Shown in pieces: positions 16,745 to 25,700 of a DNA stretch of 64,000 nt. Each line of letters opens with the position of its first letter. Position 1 is the stretch's first letter. A model generated the notes under the pieces. It was not told the DNA's origin. It searched no databases and saw only the letters and a program-made list of their open reading frames with translations. Source of the stretch: Chryseobacterium daecheongense (GTDB lineage: Bacteria > Bacteroidota > Bacteroidia > Flavobacteriales > Weeksellaceae). Made by a program: the position numbers and the translations under genes. Where the stretch lies: contig CP115858.1 in the NCBI GenBank assembly GCA_027920525.1, positions 2,418,001 to 2,482,000 of the forward strand, given 5' to 3'.

Positions 16745-17641
16745 TTAATCCAAACGAATTCCTTTTTTAGCTAAAAACTGTTTCCCTTCTTCCGAATGCA
16801 ACACATTTACCGCTTCATCATGATCGGTTGAAATACTTACATCGCGCCATTGTTCAAATTCTTTCTTCCTGTTTTGATCTGCACTTTGAAGGATAGCTGC
16901 AGCTTCACTTCCTAAAACCAAATGCATGGGTGGTGAAGGATGATCAACCAGGTCAACCATTACTTTTGCAGCCTTTGCCGGATCACCCATCGGAAGAAAT
17001 TTTCCGGAAGTTAAATATTCTTTGATGCTGCCTACTGTTTCTTCATAACCCTCCACATCTTTAGCAAAACTCATAGAAGCTCCGGCCCAATCAGTTCTGA
17101 ATCCTCCGGGCTCAATAGAAGTCACTTTAATTCCTAAAGGCAAAACTTCCTTGCTTAGAGACTCTGAAAAACCAGCGAGACCAAATTTTGCCGCCTGGTA
17201 AATAGACAAGCCAGCATTCCCTACTCTTCCTCCTACTGAGCTTATTTGCAAAATATGTCCGGATCGTTGCTTACGCATATAAGGCAATACTGCTCTTGTC
17301 ACCTCAATAGGTGCAAATAAGTTAACTTCCAGCTGGCTTCTCACCTGCTCATCGGTAAACGCTTCTGCAGCTCCTGTAATTCCAAAACCAGCATTATTCA
17401 CTAAAATATCAATTCTTCCAAAATGATCAACCGCTTCCTTAACCGCTGAATAAATCTGCTCCTTTACCTGAACATCAAGTTTTACTAATAATAATTGTGA
17501 AGAGTATTCCTCTAATAAACCTTTTAATATTTCGGGGTTTCTGGCTGTAGCCACCACGTAATCTCCATGTAATAATACTGCTTCCAAAAGACTTTTTCCA
17601 AGACCTTTTGAACTTCCTGTTATAAACCAAACTTTTTTCAT
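16745..17641 (-). CDS. Short-chain dehydrogenase/reductase (SDR)
   Basis: The 298-residue protein is a classical SDR that should use NAD(P)H to interconvert a carbonyl and an alcohol. The cofactor loop TGSSKGLGKS lies at 8-17. NNAGFG follows near 87, the catalytic Ser in ISSVGG, and Tyr and Lys in YQAAKF near 157-162. The substrate cannot be read from sequence. It is clearly paralogous to the divergent SDR starting at 17852, sharing NNAGFG, LPxMRKQxSGHI and TDWAGAS. A 210-base region between the two starts probably holds both promoters. Confidence 0.9.
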   Translation of the reverse strand: MKKVWFITGSSKGLGKSLLEAVLLHGDYVVATARNPEILKGLLEEYSSQLLLVKLDVQVKEQIYSAVKEAVDHFGRIDILVNNAGFGITGAAEAFTDEQVRSQLEVNLFAPIEVTRAVLPYMRKQRSGHILQISSVGGRVGNAGLSIYQAAKFGLAGFSESLSKEVLPLGIKVTSIEPGGFRTDWAGASMSFAKDVEGYEETVGSIKEYLTSGKFLPMGDPAKAAKVMVDLVDHPSPPMHLVLGSEAAAILQSADQNRKKEFEQWRDVSISTDHDEAVNVLHSEEGKQFLAKKGIRLD

Positions 17642-17698
17642 TGTCTTTTATTTTAAATTTTATTGAGACAAAGTTCCGCCAAACCGGATAACATTCGT

Positions 17699-17731
17699 TT
17701 TGTTAAAAAGCTCAAATGCACTTTGTTAAAA
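17699..17731. promoter_or_regulatory. Direct repeats between divergent SDR genes (candidate operator)
   Basis: TTTGTTAAAA occurs at 17699-17708 and again at 17722-17731, a 23-base period that places both copies on nearly the same face of the helix. AraC-family proteins bind such direct half sites, and two AraC genes flank the SDR pair. The first copy lies about 58 bases upstream of the minus-strand SDR start. Confidence 0.4.
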
Positions 17732-17815
17732 CAATCATTTATTCCCATTCCCATTGCATGTATTTTTGTGCTATTATTCAGCTGAAATGAACTAGTTATC
17801 TACACCTCCCCTCAA

Positions 17816-17823
17816 TAAATTTG
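17816..17823 (+). promoter_or_regulatory. Putative -7 box of the plus-strand SDR gene
   Basis: TAAATTTG matches TAnnTTTG exactly and lies 28 bases before the ATG at 17852. No -33 TTTG was found, which would fit an activator-dependent promoter. Confidence 0.45.
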
Positions 17824-17851
17824 TATCATTAAATAATGTAAATACAAAATC

Positions 17852-18676
17852 ATGAGTAAAACAATTTTTATTACAGGAGCATCCAAAGGGTTTGGAAAAT
17901 TATGGGCAGAAGCACTTTTAGAACGCGGAGATAATGTGGCAGCCACTGCCAGGAATATTTCTGCCTTGGATGATCTTAAAAAAAAATATGGAGATCAGAT
18001 TCTCCCATTAAAACTGGACGTAAACAACCGTCAGGATGTTTTTGATACTGTAAATACTATAGAAAAACACTTCGGAAGTATTGACGTTCTGATCAACAAT
18101 GCCGGCTTTGGATTATTTGGGACAGTAGAAGAAACTACAGAACAACAAGCCAGAGAACAAATGGAGACTAATTTCTTCGGTTCACTATGGGTAACCCAGG
18201 CTGTATTACCAGTAATGAGAAAACAGAAAAGTGGTCACATCATTCAGATTTCCAGCTTCCTAGGCTTGACTACATTACCTTTACTGGGTCTCTACAATGC
18301 TTCTAAATTCGCAATTGAAGGATTAACGGAAACTATAGGAACGGAAACAGCCCATCTGGGAATCAAAACGACATTAATAGAGCCCAACGGATATGCTACA
18401 GACTGGGCAGGAGCTTCGGCGGTACAAACTCCATCTGATATTTTCGATTACAACCCTGTAAGAGAAGAATTCGCCAAATCCGGAGATAATCCTGACATCT
18501 GGGGAAAACCAGAAGCTACAATACAACCTATAGTAGATATTATTGATTCTGTAAACCCACCAAAACGTTTACTGCTTGGCAAAATAGCATACCACACAAT
18601 GAATCAGGTATACAGAGACCGCCTTGAAGATATTGAAAACTGGAAAGAAGTGAGCGTTAGGGCACATGGCTACTAA
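17852..18676 (+). CDS. Short-chain dehydrogenase/reductase (SDR)
   Basis: The 274-residue protein has the SDR cofactor loop TGASKGFGK at 8-16, NNAGFG near 87, the catalytic Ser in ISSFLG, and YNASKF with the catalytic Tyr and Lys near 155. It is a diverged copy of the SDR on the other strand and about 24 residues shorter at the C-terminus. The reaction is an NAD(P)-dependent oxidoreduction of unknown substrate. It is followed on the same strand by an AraC gene, with a strong terminator between. Confidence 0.9.
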   Translation: MSKTIFITGASKGFGKLWAEALLERGDNVAATARNISALDDLKKKYGDQILPLKLDVNNRQDVFDTVNTIEKHFGSIDVLINNAGFGLFGTVEETTEQQAREQMETNFFGSLWVTQAVLPVMRKQKSGHIIQISSFLGLTTLPLLGLYNASKFAIEGLTETIGTETAHLGIKTTLIEPNGYATDWAGASAVQTPSDIFDYNPVREEFAKSGDNPDIWGKPEATIQPIVDIIDSVNPPKRLLLGKIAYHTMNQVYRDRLEDIENWKEVSVRAHGY

Positions 18677-18706
18677 TAATATATTGTATCTCTTAATTGA
18701 CAAATT

Positions 18707-18743
18707 CAATAATCTGCAGATAGATCCTGTCTGCAGATTATTG
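18707..18743 (+). terminator. Perfect hairpin terminator after the SDR gene
   Basis: A perfect 14-base stem (CAATAATCTGCAGA at 18707-18720 and its complement at 18730-18743) is followed shortly by a T-run (18752-18757). It separates the SDR from the AraC gene that starts 22 bases later, so read-through or a promoter inside this short region must serve the regulator. Confidence 0.75.
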
Positions 18744-18765
18744 TAAATTAGTTTTTTGAAATCTG

Positions 18766-19659
18766 ATGAAACATTATAAGACCCTTACCGAACTTCATTC
18801 AGAAAGCAACTGGGAAGCTCCACAGCACCCTCTTTTGGGCATCGTGGGATGCTTATCCGGATGCACGATGGGAAACCGGGAGTTCACCACAGACTGTTAC
18901 ATGGTCGCCTTCAAGAAAATCAAATCCGGAATTTTTATGTACGGACGTACACCTTATGATCATGACAATGGCTGTCTTTTTTTTACAAAACCAAGGCAGG
19001 TCATTGAGATGAGAGACCTGGAGTTCGAGGAACAAGGATTCATGTTGCTCATCCATGAAGACTATCTTAAAGGACATGAGCTGCATAAAGCTATTGAACA
19101 ATACAGCTACTTTGATTACGAAGTTACTGAAGCCCTTCACCTTTCTCCAAAGGAAGAGCAAAATATCATTGAACTTCATGATAAGATTAATAATGAATAT
19201 AGAAATAACCCTGATGAATACAGCAGGGAAATTATATTAAGCCACCTTTCAACAATTCTGAAATACGCACAACGGTATTATAAAAGACAGTTTATAGAAC
19301 GGGAACAGATCACCGGAAAAATGGCATCAAGATTTAATGATGCTCTAAAAAATTATATCCATAATGGCCATTTAAAAAAGGATAGCGGACTACCCAATGT
19401 CACCCAATTGGCCAGCCAGCTTTCTGTTTCCCCCAGATACCTGAGTGATCTTCTAAAACAGGAAACAGGTAAAACAGCCATGGAACTAATCCACATCTTT
19501 TTGATTTCAGAAGCTAAAAACCTTTTAAGACTGGGTGAAAAAGGCGTTTCAGAAATTGCCTATGAATTAGGATTTGAAAATGCATCTTATTTTACCCGCC
19601 TTTTTAAAAAGCAAACCGGAATGAAGCCTTTAGAATTTAAAAAACTGCAGATTAATTAA
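18766..19659 (+). CDS. AraC family transcriptional regulator
   Basis: The 297-residue protein has a C-terminal AraC-type DNA-binding domain from about 205 (VTQLASQLSVSPRYLSDLL, then VSEIAYELGFENASYFTRLFK and GMKPLEF). The N-terminal 170 residues form a ligand-sensing domain of the kind seen in regulators next to SDR or aldo-keto reductase genes in Bacteroidetes. Control of the upstream SDR is the natural guess, but the ligand is unknown. Confidence 0.88.
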   Translation: MKHYKTLTELHSESNWEAPQHPLLGIVGCLSGCTMGNREFTTDCYMVAFKKIKSGIFMYGRTPYDHDNGCLFFTKPRQVIEMRDLEFEEQGFMLLIHEDYLKGHELHKAIEQYSYFDYEVTEALHLSPKEEQNIIELHDKINNEYRNNPDEYSREIILSHLSTILKYAQRYYKRQFIEREQITGKMASRFNDALKNYIHNGHLKKDSGLPNVTQLASQLSVSPRYLSDLLKQETGKTAMELIHIFLISEAKNLLRLGEKGVSEIAYELGFENASYFTRLFKKQTGMKPLEFKKLQIN

Positions 19660-19919
19660 TCTCAACTATTCTATAAAACTTCAGTCTCTCAGAATAACAA
19701 TAAAAGCTGAATATACAGCAGCAAAAGAACGGAATTCCATACCTGGATAAATGCATAAGTTTCAAAACCATGTTGTTCACTCTATGATTAATTTCATCTT
19801 CTGCTGAGCATACTAATTATAAACACCTGAAAACGAAAACACTATATCCCATCCTGATAAAATACGGATAGTCTATCCACAAAAAAGACTAAAAAAATGT
19901 TTTATCGTAAAGAATTTTA
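19660..19919. other. Intergenic region upstream of acpP
   Basis: About 260 bases hold no gene and no strong hairpin. The only recognisable signal is the acpP promoter at its right end. Confidence 0.35.
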
Positions 19920-19927
19920 TATATTTG
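19920..19927 (+). promoter_or_regulatory. Putative -7 box of the acpP operon
   Basis: TATATTTG matches TAnnTTTG and lies 31 bases before the acpP start. It probably drives the whole acpP-fabF-rnc-pyk run. Confidence 0.5.
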
Positions 19928-19958
19928 CACCATCTAACAATTAAAAAAATAATTTACT

Positions 19959-20198
19959 ATGTCAGACATTGCATCAAGAGTAAAAGCTATCATCGCTGAT
20001 AAGCTTGACGTTGAAGAAACAGAGGTAACTCCTGAAGCTAGCTTCACTAACGATTTAGGAGCTGATTCACTGGATACAGTTGAACTTATCATGGAATTTG
20101 AAAAAGAATTCAATATTCAAATCCCTGATGATCAAGCTGAAAAAATTACTACTGTAGGGCACGCTATCGCTTATATCGAAGAAGTAGTAAATAAATAA
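19959..20198 (+). CDS. acpP: Acyl carrier protein
   Basis: The 79-residue acidic protein carries growing acyl chains in type II fatty acid synthesis. The attachment site for phosphopantetheine is Ser37 in the [10 protein letters not shown] motif, and length and helix pattern match the family. It is followed after 32 bases by fabF, the usual order in Bacteroidetes and many other bacteria. Confidence 0.97.
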   Translation: MSDIASRVKAIIADKLDVEETEVTPEASFTNDLGADSLDTVELIMEFEKEFNIQIPDDQAEKITTVGHAIAYIEEVVNK

Positions 20199-20230
20199 TA
20201 TTCTTCAACAAAGGAAAATTTAAAAAGTTT

Positions 20231-21475
20231 ATGGAATTAAAAAGAGTAGTTGTAACCGGTTTTGGAGCAATAACACCGATTGGAAATAATGCGAAGGAAT
20301 ACTGGGGAAATCTTGTTAAAGGTGAGAGCGGTGCAGCTCCGATTACTCTTTTTGATGCCACAAACTTCAAGACAAAATTCGCTTGCGAAGTCAAGAATTT
20401 CGATCCGTTGCAACATTTCGATAAGAAAGAAGCAAAAAAAATGGACCGAAATACCCAGCTTGGGCTTGTAGCTGCAAGAGAAGCTGTAGAACATTCCAGA
20501 ATTATCGAAGATTCTGTTGATAAAAACAGAGTTGGTGTAATCTGGGGCTCCGGGATCGGTGGTTTGGAAACTTTTGAAACAGAAGTTTTAGGATGGGCGA
20601 ATACGGATATTCCAAGATTCAACCCCTTCTTTATTCCAAAGATGATCGCGGATATTACGCCTGGACACATCTCTATTGAGTATGGTTTCCACGGACCTAA
20701 TTATACTACTGTATCTGCGTGTGCTTCTTCTGCAAATGCACTAATCGACGCTAAAATGCTAATCCAATTAGGAAAAGCAGATGTTATTGTATGTGGTGGC
20801 TCTGAAGCCGCTGTTACAGCGAGTGGTGTGGGCGGATTTAATGCTATGATGGCACTTTCAACAAGAAATGATGATCCGAAAACAGCTTCAAGACCTTTTG
20901 ATAAAGACAGAGATGGCTTTGTATTGGGTGAAGGAGCAGGATGTATTATTCTTGAAGAATATGAACATGCAGTAAAAAGGGGCGCAACAATTTATGCAGA
21001 ATTAAAAGGAGGCGGTCTGAGTGCAGATGCACATCACATGACAGCACCTCATCCTGAAGGTTTAGGAGCTTATCTGGTAATGAAAAGTTGCCTGGAAGAT
21101 GCAGGGTTAACTGCTGATGAAGTAGACCATATCAATATGCATGGTACGTCTACTCCATTAGGAGACATTGCAGAATCCAACGCAATTTCAAGATTACTTG
21201 GAGAGCATGCTTACGACATTCAGATTAATTCTACAAAATCAATGACAGGACACCTTTTAGGGGCTGCCGGTGTAATTGAGGCTATTGCTGCTTTAGGAAC
21301 TATTATTCATGGTATTGTTCCTCCTACCATTAATCATTTTACTGATGATGAAAATATCGACAGCAGACTTAATTTTACATTTAATGAAGCTGTGAAAAAA
21401 GATGTAAAAGTAGCCATGAGCAATACTTTTGGATTTGGTGGGCACAATGCCTGCGTTCTGTTTATGAAAATCTAA
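20231..21475 (+). CDS. fabF: 3-oxoacyl-[acyl-carrier-protein] synthase II
   Basis: The 414-residue condensing enzyme elongates acyl-ACP with malonyl-ACP. The active-site Cys is C164 in VSACASSANAL, with the two histidines in HGTSTPLGD (about 304) and TGHLLGAAG (about 340). The Gly-rich NTFGFGGHN near the C-terminus completes the thiolase fold. It lies 32 bases after acpP and 9 bases before rnc in one operon. Confidence 0.97.
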   Translation: MELKRVVVTGFGAITPIGNNAKEYWGNLVKGESGAAPITLFDATNFKTKFACEVKNFDPLQHFDKKEAKKMDRNTQLGLVAAREAVEHSRIIEDSVDKNRVGVIWGSGIGGLETFETEVLGWANTDIPRFNPFFIPKMIADITPGHISIEYGFHGPNYTTVSACASSANALIDAKMLIQLGKADVIVCGGSEAAVTASGVGGFNAMMALSTRNDDPKTASRPFDKDRDGFVLGEGAGCIILEEYEHAVKRGATIYAELKGGGLSADAHHMTAPHPEGLGAYLVMKSCLEDAGLTADEVDHINMHGTSTPLGDIAESNAISRLLGEHAYDIQINSTKSMTGHLLGAAGVIEAIAALGTIIHGIVPPTINHFTDDENIDSRLNFTFNEAVKKDVKVAMSNTFGFGGHNACVLFMKI

Positions 21476-21484
21476 ATTTACTGA

Positions 21485-22246
21485 ATGGAGTTACAGAAAT
21501 ACTTTTCTAAATTCCTTCTCAAACAAAGAAAAAGAAAATTATCGGAGAGAGACTATTTCCTTAGTACCGAGCTAAATAAACTGCTGGGTTCTGAGATACA
21601 AAATGTTGCGCTTTACCGGGAAGCTTTTTCTTTGAAAAATTCTTCTAAAAATCAAGACAGCAATTACGAAAGACTTGAATTCTTAGGAGATTCCGTTTTG
21701 GGTACAATTATTTCTTGTCATTTGTTCCAGACTTATCCTCAAGCGAATGAAGGATATCTTACACAAATGAAATCTAAGATTGTTAATAGGAAAAATCTTA
21801 ATAAATTAGGGGAAGATTTAAAGCTTACAGACCTTTTAATTAAACAAAATTCTGTAGCTTTAGGTGAAAATATCTCCGGAAATTTATTTGAGGCATTAAT
21901 CGGTGCTGTTTATTTAGACTTCCAATATGACACCTGTAAAAAGATCATTTTGGAACGTTTGCTGACGCCATCTGAAATTAATAAGCTCGAAAATAAAATT
22001 GTGAGCTATAAAGGCCTTCTTCTGGAATGGAGCCAGAAGAAAAAAGTAAATATAAAATATGAAACCTGTGAAGAAACTCAGGGGAATAAATCAATCGTTT
22101 TTCGTTGCCACGTCTGGCTCGGAGAAGAGAAGATAGCCAATGCCACTGAAACTTCAAAAAAGAAAGCCGAAGAAAAAGCAGCACAACGAGCATTTTATAT
22201 TTTAAACAAAAAAGAGAACATACTTGGAAATTCAAAAACTTTATGA
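21485..22246 (+). CDS. rnc: Ribonuclease III
   Basis: The 253-residue enzyme cuts double-stranded RNA in rRNA and mRNA processing. The RNase III signature ERLEFLGDSVLG lies near 61-72, with the second acidic cluster in NLFEALIGAVYLD near 140. A double-stranded-RNA-binding domain follows from about 175 to 245, ending in the KKKAEEKAAQRA helix. The gene sits 9 bases after fabF, and its end overlaps the next gene by 23 bases. Confidence 0.95.
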   Translation: MELQKYFSKFLLKQRKRKLSERDYFLSTELNKLLGSEIQNVALYREAFSLKNSSKNQDSNYERLEFLGDSVLGTIISCHLFQTYPQANEGYLTQMKSKIVNRKNLNKLGEDLKLTDLLIKQNSVALGENISGNLFEALIGAVYLDFQYDTCKKIILERLLTPSEINKLENKIVSYKGLLLEWSQKKKVNIKYETCEETQGNKSIVFRCHVWLGEEKIANATETSKKKAEEKAAQRAFYILNKKENILGNSKTL

Positions 22247-22697
22247 TCACGACGATATAGAATTTGAAGATATTGCCATCGGATTGGTAAGATTAGCAAA
22301 AAATGTATTCGATCATGAATTTTTTTTCAAAATAAATCAAAATAGCGATCTTAAATTTTCAAGGATAGACGACCTCGTCTTTCACGGATCATATTATGAC
22401 TATTATTTCTCAAGATTCGAGGGTTATCACAAGTTTTCAAAGACTTACTTTACTTTCATTTCCAACAAATCCTGTGAAAGTAGACAAAAAAAAATACAAA
22501 CTGAGCTCTTCGCAGAAGAAGAAAATATTAAATTTTTATTAAATAATCAGGTAGATGTAGAATATATTCTGCATAGTTCGGAACAATTTCCTGATTTTTC
22601 CGTAATTTTGCTCCCTGAAAATCTTGTGTTTCCAATTCAAGATTACACATTGAGTTCTGAAGAGGAACTATATCAAATTATCCAGTATTATGAATAA
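22224..22697 (+). CDS. IPExxxVDY-like conserved protein
   Basis: The 157-residue protein resembles a Bacteroidetes family named for a C-terminal IPE...VDY motif; here the matching segment is LLPENLVFPIQDY near 130-142. Its function is unknown. No ATG is available near the N-terminus: the only suitable start is TTG at 22224, inside the end of rnc, giving MEIQKLYDHDD. The stop overlaps pyk by 8 bases. The rnc-this gene-pyk order is typical of the phylum, and the double overlap points to tight co-expression. Confidence 0.75.
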   Translation: MEIQKLYDHDDIEFEDIAIGLVRLAKNVFDHEFFFKINQNSDLKFSRIDDLVFHGSYYDYYFSRFEGYHKFSKTYFTFISNKSCESRQKKIQTELFAEEENIKFLLNNQVDVEYILHSSEQFPDFSVILLPENLVFPIQDYTLSSEEELYQIIQYYE

Positions 22698-24135
22698 GTA
22701 TTTAAAGAAGACAAAAATTATTGCAACGCTTGGCCCTGCATCATCATCTAAAGAAGTCATGTTAGGACTTATGAAAGCAGGAGTAGACGTTTTTAGAATA
22801 AATTTTTCACATGCAGATTACGACTTAGTTCGAACTAATATTGATATCATTAGAGAACTTAATAAGGAACATGGCTACTCTGTAAGTATTTTAGGAGACT
22901 TACAAGGTCCTAAATTGAGAGTGGGAGTCGTAAAGGAGGGATCATATCTTAATCCTGGAGATATTTTAACGTTTACGAATGAAAAAATTGAAGGGGATTC
23001 TACAAAAGTTTATATGACTTATCAACAGTTTCCTCAGGACGTAAAAGTGGGGGAAAGAATCCTTATCGATGACGGAAAGCTTGTTCTAGAGGTTATTGAA
23101 ACCAACGAAAAGGACACTGTAAAGGCCAAAACCATACAAGGGGGACCTCTGAGTTCTAAAAAAGGGGTAAACCTTCCTAATACGAATGTATCTCTTCCTG
23201 CATTAACGGAGAAGGATATCCAGGATGCTAACTTTATGCTGGACATGGAGGTAGATTGGATTGCTTTATCTTTTGTACGTCATGCACAGGACATCATCGA
23301 TCTTAAGGACCTTATTGCCAAGCATCCGAACGGTAAATTTAAAACACCGATCATAGCTAAAATCGAAAAACCTGAAGGGGTAAAAAATATTGATGAGATC
23401 TTATTGGAATGTGATGGATTAATGGTTGCACGTGGTGACCTGGGAGTAGAAGTTCCTATGGAAGAAGTTCCCGCGATCCAGAAAAACCTGGTTGAAAAAG
23501 CAAGATTCTATTCCAAACCGGTTATCATTGCCACTCAGATGATGGAAACCATGATCAATAGCTTAACACCAACAAGAGCTGAAGTAAATGACGTTGCCAA
23601 CTCCGTATTGGATGGTGCTGACGCTGTAATGCTTTCAGGAGAAACTTCGGTGGGAAGATATCCTATCCAGGTAGTTGAGAACATGGCTAAAATCGTTCAG
23701 AATATAGAAAAAACAAATTTCTATCAGCACAAAAATGAGCCTATCGAAAAAGATTATAATTGTATTGACGAAAGGTTTATTACCAACAGGGTATGCCTTG
23801 CCGCAGTTAGAATTGCTAAAACAACAAATGTTACTGCAATTGTTACTTTAACACACTCCGGTTATACGGCATTCCAGCTTTCAGCCCACAGACCTAACTC
23901 TCATATTATTGTGTACAGTGGTAATAAAAGAGTAATTACGATGCTTAACCTTCTTTGGGGTGTTCATGCTTATTATTATGATATGAACAAATCAACGGAT
24001 GAAACAATTATCCAGGTTAATATGCTTACACATAATTACGGATATATTGAAAGCGGGGATTTTGTAATCAACATCAATGCAACTCCGTCATATGAAGGAG
24101 GAAAAACAAATACGCTGAGATTAACGACAGTATAA
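22690..24135 (+). CDS. pyk: Pyruvate kinase
   Basis: The 481-residue glycolytic enzyme makes pyruvate and ATP from phosphoenolpyruvate and ADP. The N-terminus (TKIIATLGPASSSKEV) and the catalytic-loop motif IIAKIEKPEGVKNIDEI near 220 are diagnostic. VARGDLGVE and the MLSGETSVGRYP segment also fit. The C-terminal domain (from about 360) has the usual allosteric-domain fold. It is the last gene of the acpP cluster. Confidence 0.97.
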   Translation: MNKYLKKTKIIATLGPASSSKEVMLGLMKAGVDVFRINFSHADYDLVRTNIDIIRELNKEHGYSVSILGDLQGPKLRVGVVKEGSYLNPGDILTFTNEKIEGDSTKVYMTYQQFPQDVKVGERILIDDGKLVLEVIETNEKDTVKAKTIQGGPLSSKKGVNLPNTNVSLPALTEKDIQDANFMLDMEVDWIALSFVRHAQDIIDLKDLIAKHPNGKFKTPIIAKIEKPEGVKNIDEILLECDGLMVARGDLGVEVPMEEVPAIQKNLVEKARFYSKPVIIATQMMETMINSLTPTRAEVNDVANSVLDGADAVMLSGETSVGRYPIQVVENMAKIVQNIEKTNFYQHKNEPIEKDYNCIDERFITNRVCLAAVRIAKTTNVTAIVTLTHSGYTAFQLSAHRPNSHIIVYSGNKRVITMLNLLWGVHAYYYDMNKSTDETIIQVNMLTHNYGYIESGDFVININATPSYEGGKTNTLRLTTV

Positions 24136-24187
24136 TAAAGTAAAGGCGAAATCGCAAAAATGGCGAAACAGCTTTTCAAATTGATAT

Positions 24188-24223
24188 AAAAAAGAGCTCC
24201 TGAAATGTTCAGGAGCTCTTTTT
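24188..24223. terminator. Bidirectional terminator between pyk and aldehyde dehydrogenase
   Basis: AAAAAGAGCTCCTGAA and TTCAGGAGCTCTTTTT form a perfect stem with a 3-base loop between two convergent genes. A-runs and T-runs on both sides allow it to serve either strand. Confidence 0.85.
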
Positions 24224-24272
24224 ATAATTATAATTTAGTATTAAAATCTTTAATACATCTACTGTTCAAAAA

Positions 24273-25565
24273 TCAATTTCCCACAATTGTCTTCGGAGTA
24301 ACAAACTCTTTTAATGCAATTAAAGAAAGTTCAGTACCGTATCCTGATGCTTTTGTTCCTCCAAAAGGAAAACGGGGATCAGAGCTGGTCATTCTATTGA
24401 TGTTGACAGTCCCGGATTCCAAATTTTCAATAAAAAACATCTGACGGTCTGCATTTTGTGTCCAAACCGAATTGGAAAGTCCGAAAGGAATATTATTTGC
24501 CATTTGTAAAGCCTCATCATCATTCTTAGCAATCATCACCATACCTAATGGTCCAAACAACTCCTCCTGTAAAATAGGATTACCTTCCTGTACTCTTATT
24601 AGTCCAGGATTGAATTCATGATCGGAAATCCTTTCAAGAGGGATAATAATTTCTGCTCCGTTTTCTAAAGCTTTATTAAATTGTTTTTCAAGATCATCAG
24701 CCAGATCAGGTCTTGCCATACCGCTGATCTTTGTTTCCTTATTCATCGGATCAGCCGGAACAAACTTTTTGTACTCCTCTATGAATTTTGGTAAAAACTC
24801 ATCCTCAACTTTTTCATCAATAATGAACCTTTTAGCAGCAACACAGGTCTGTCCGCAATTTTGAAGTCTTGCTTGAGCTCCTACTTTTGCTGCTTTATCA
24901 AGATCAGCATCATCCAGAATAATAAAAGCATCACTACCTCCCAATTCAAGCAAAGATTTCTTAATATTCAATCCTGCAATAGAGGCTACCTCCCCTCCTG
25001 CTCTTCCACTTCCGGTTAAGCTTACTCCTTTCACGGCATCGTGTTCCAGGATTTCTTTCACTTCCTTATGTCCCACTTCTAAATTCTGGAAAACTCCTTG
25101 TGGAAAACCAGCTTCCAAAAATACCTGCTCTATGGCATTACCACTTCCAAAGCAGATGGAAGCATGCTTCAACACAACAGTGTTCCCGGATAAAATAGCC
25201 GGTGTTGCAAATCTCAAAACCTGCCAGAAAGGAAAATTCCATGGCATCACACCAAGAATCACTCCCTTCGGAATATAATGGACTTCAGAAAACTTATATT
25301 CAGATTCTATTTTTTCCGGTTTTAAAATATTTTCAGCCTCCGCATAATAATTCATCATTAATGCAGATTTCTCTACCTCAGCAATTGATTGTGAAATGGG
25401 CTTATTCATTTCCCTTGTAATGATCTCTCCGAATTTTTCTGAATTCGCTTTTAGCACCTCCGCAGCTTTTGCAATTAATTTTTGCCTTTCTTCAAAGGGC
25501 ACTTTTTTCCATTCTGAAAAAGCCTTATCTGCAATAATAAGTTTATTTTCAATTGATTGTTCCAT
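24273..25565 (-). CDS. Aldehyde dehydrogenase, succinate-semialdehyde dehydrogenase type
   Basis: The 430-residue enzyme oxidises an aldehyde with NAD(P)+. The LLELGGSDAF glutamate segment lies near 205 and the catalytic Cys in QNCGQTCVAAKR near 237. The FGPLGMVM and PFGGTKASGYG segments match the Bacteroidetes succinate-semialdehyde dehydrogenases. The protein begins at about the ADKAFSEWKK helix and lacks the 20 or so N-terminal residues (a strand with an NP motif) seen in most relatives. It is the last member of a minus-strand run with hutG but has a 135-base gap before it. Confidence 0.85.
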   Translation of the reverse strand: MEQSIENKLIIADKAFSEWKKVPFEERQKLIAKAAEVLKANSEKFGEIITREMNKPISQSIAEVEKSALMMNYYAEAENILKPEKIESEYKFSEVHYIPKGVILGVMPWNFPFWQVLRFATPAILSGNTVVLKHASICFGSGNAIEQVFLEAGFPQGVFQNLEVGHKEVKEILEHDAVKGVSLTGSGRAGGEVASIAGLNIKKSLLELGGSDAFIILDDADLDKAAKVGAQARLQNCGQTCVAAKRFIIDEKVEDEFLPKFIEEYKKFVPADPMNKETKISGMARPDLADDLEKQFNKALENGAEIIIPLERISDHEFNPGLIRVQEGNPILQEELFGPLGMVMIAKNDDEALQMANNIPFGLSNSVWTQNADRQMFFIENLESGTVNINRMTSSDPRFPFGGTKASGYGTELSLIALKEFVTPKTIVGN

Positions 25566-25605
25566 AATGTAATTTTTGTTTCAAATTCAAAATAAATGAA
25601 TTAGA

Positions 25606-25624
25606 ATGCTTTACCGTAAAGCAT
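25606..25624. promoter_or_regulatory. Perfect palindrome upstream of aldehyde dehydrogenase
   Basis: ATGCTTTACCGTAAAGCAT has an 8-base perfect stem with a 3-base centre and lies 40 bases upstream of the aldehyde dehydrogenase start. It could be an operator or a weak terminator for hutG; there is no T-run next to it. Confidence 0.3.
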
Positions 25625-25700
25625 GGATGAAAGCAACAAATTTTGTTCCTTTAAGCAAAATAAAATAATGATTTTCTCTATTAAAAGAATATATTTTTTG

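Noticed and set aside
24140..24272. 79-residue plus-strand ORF after pyk
   Set aside because: It runs across the terminator hairpin and the end of the aldehyde dehydrogenase gene, with no family match.
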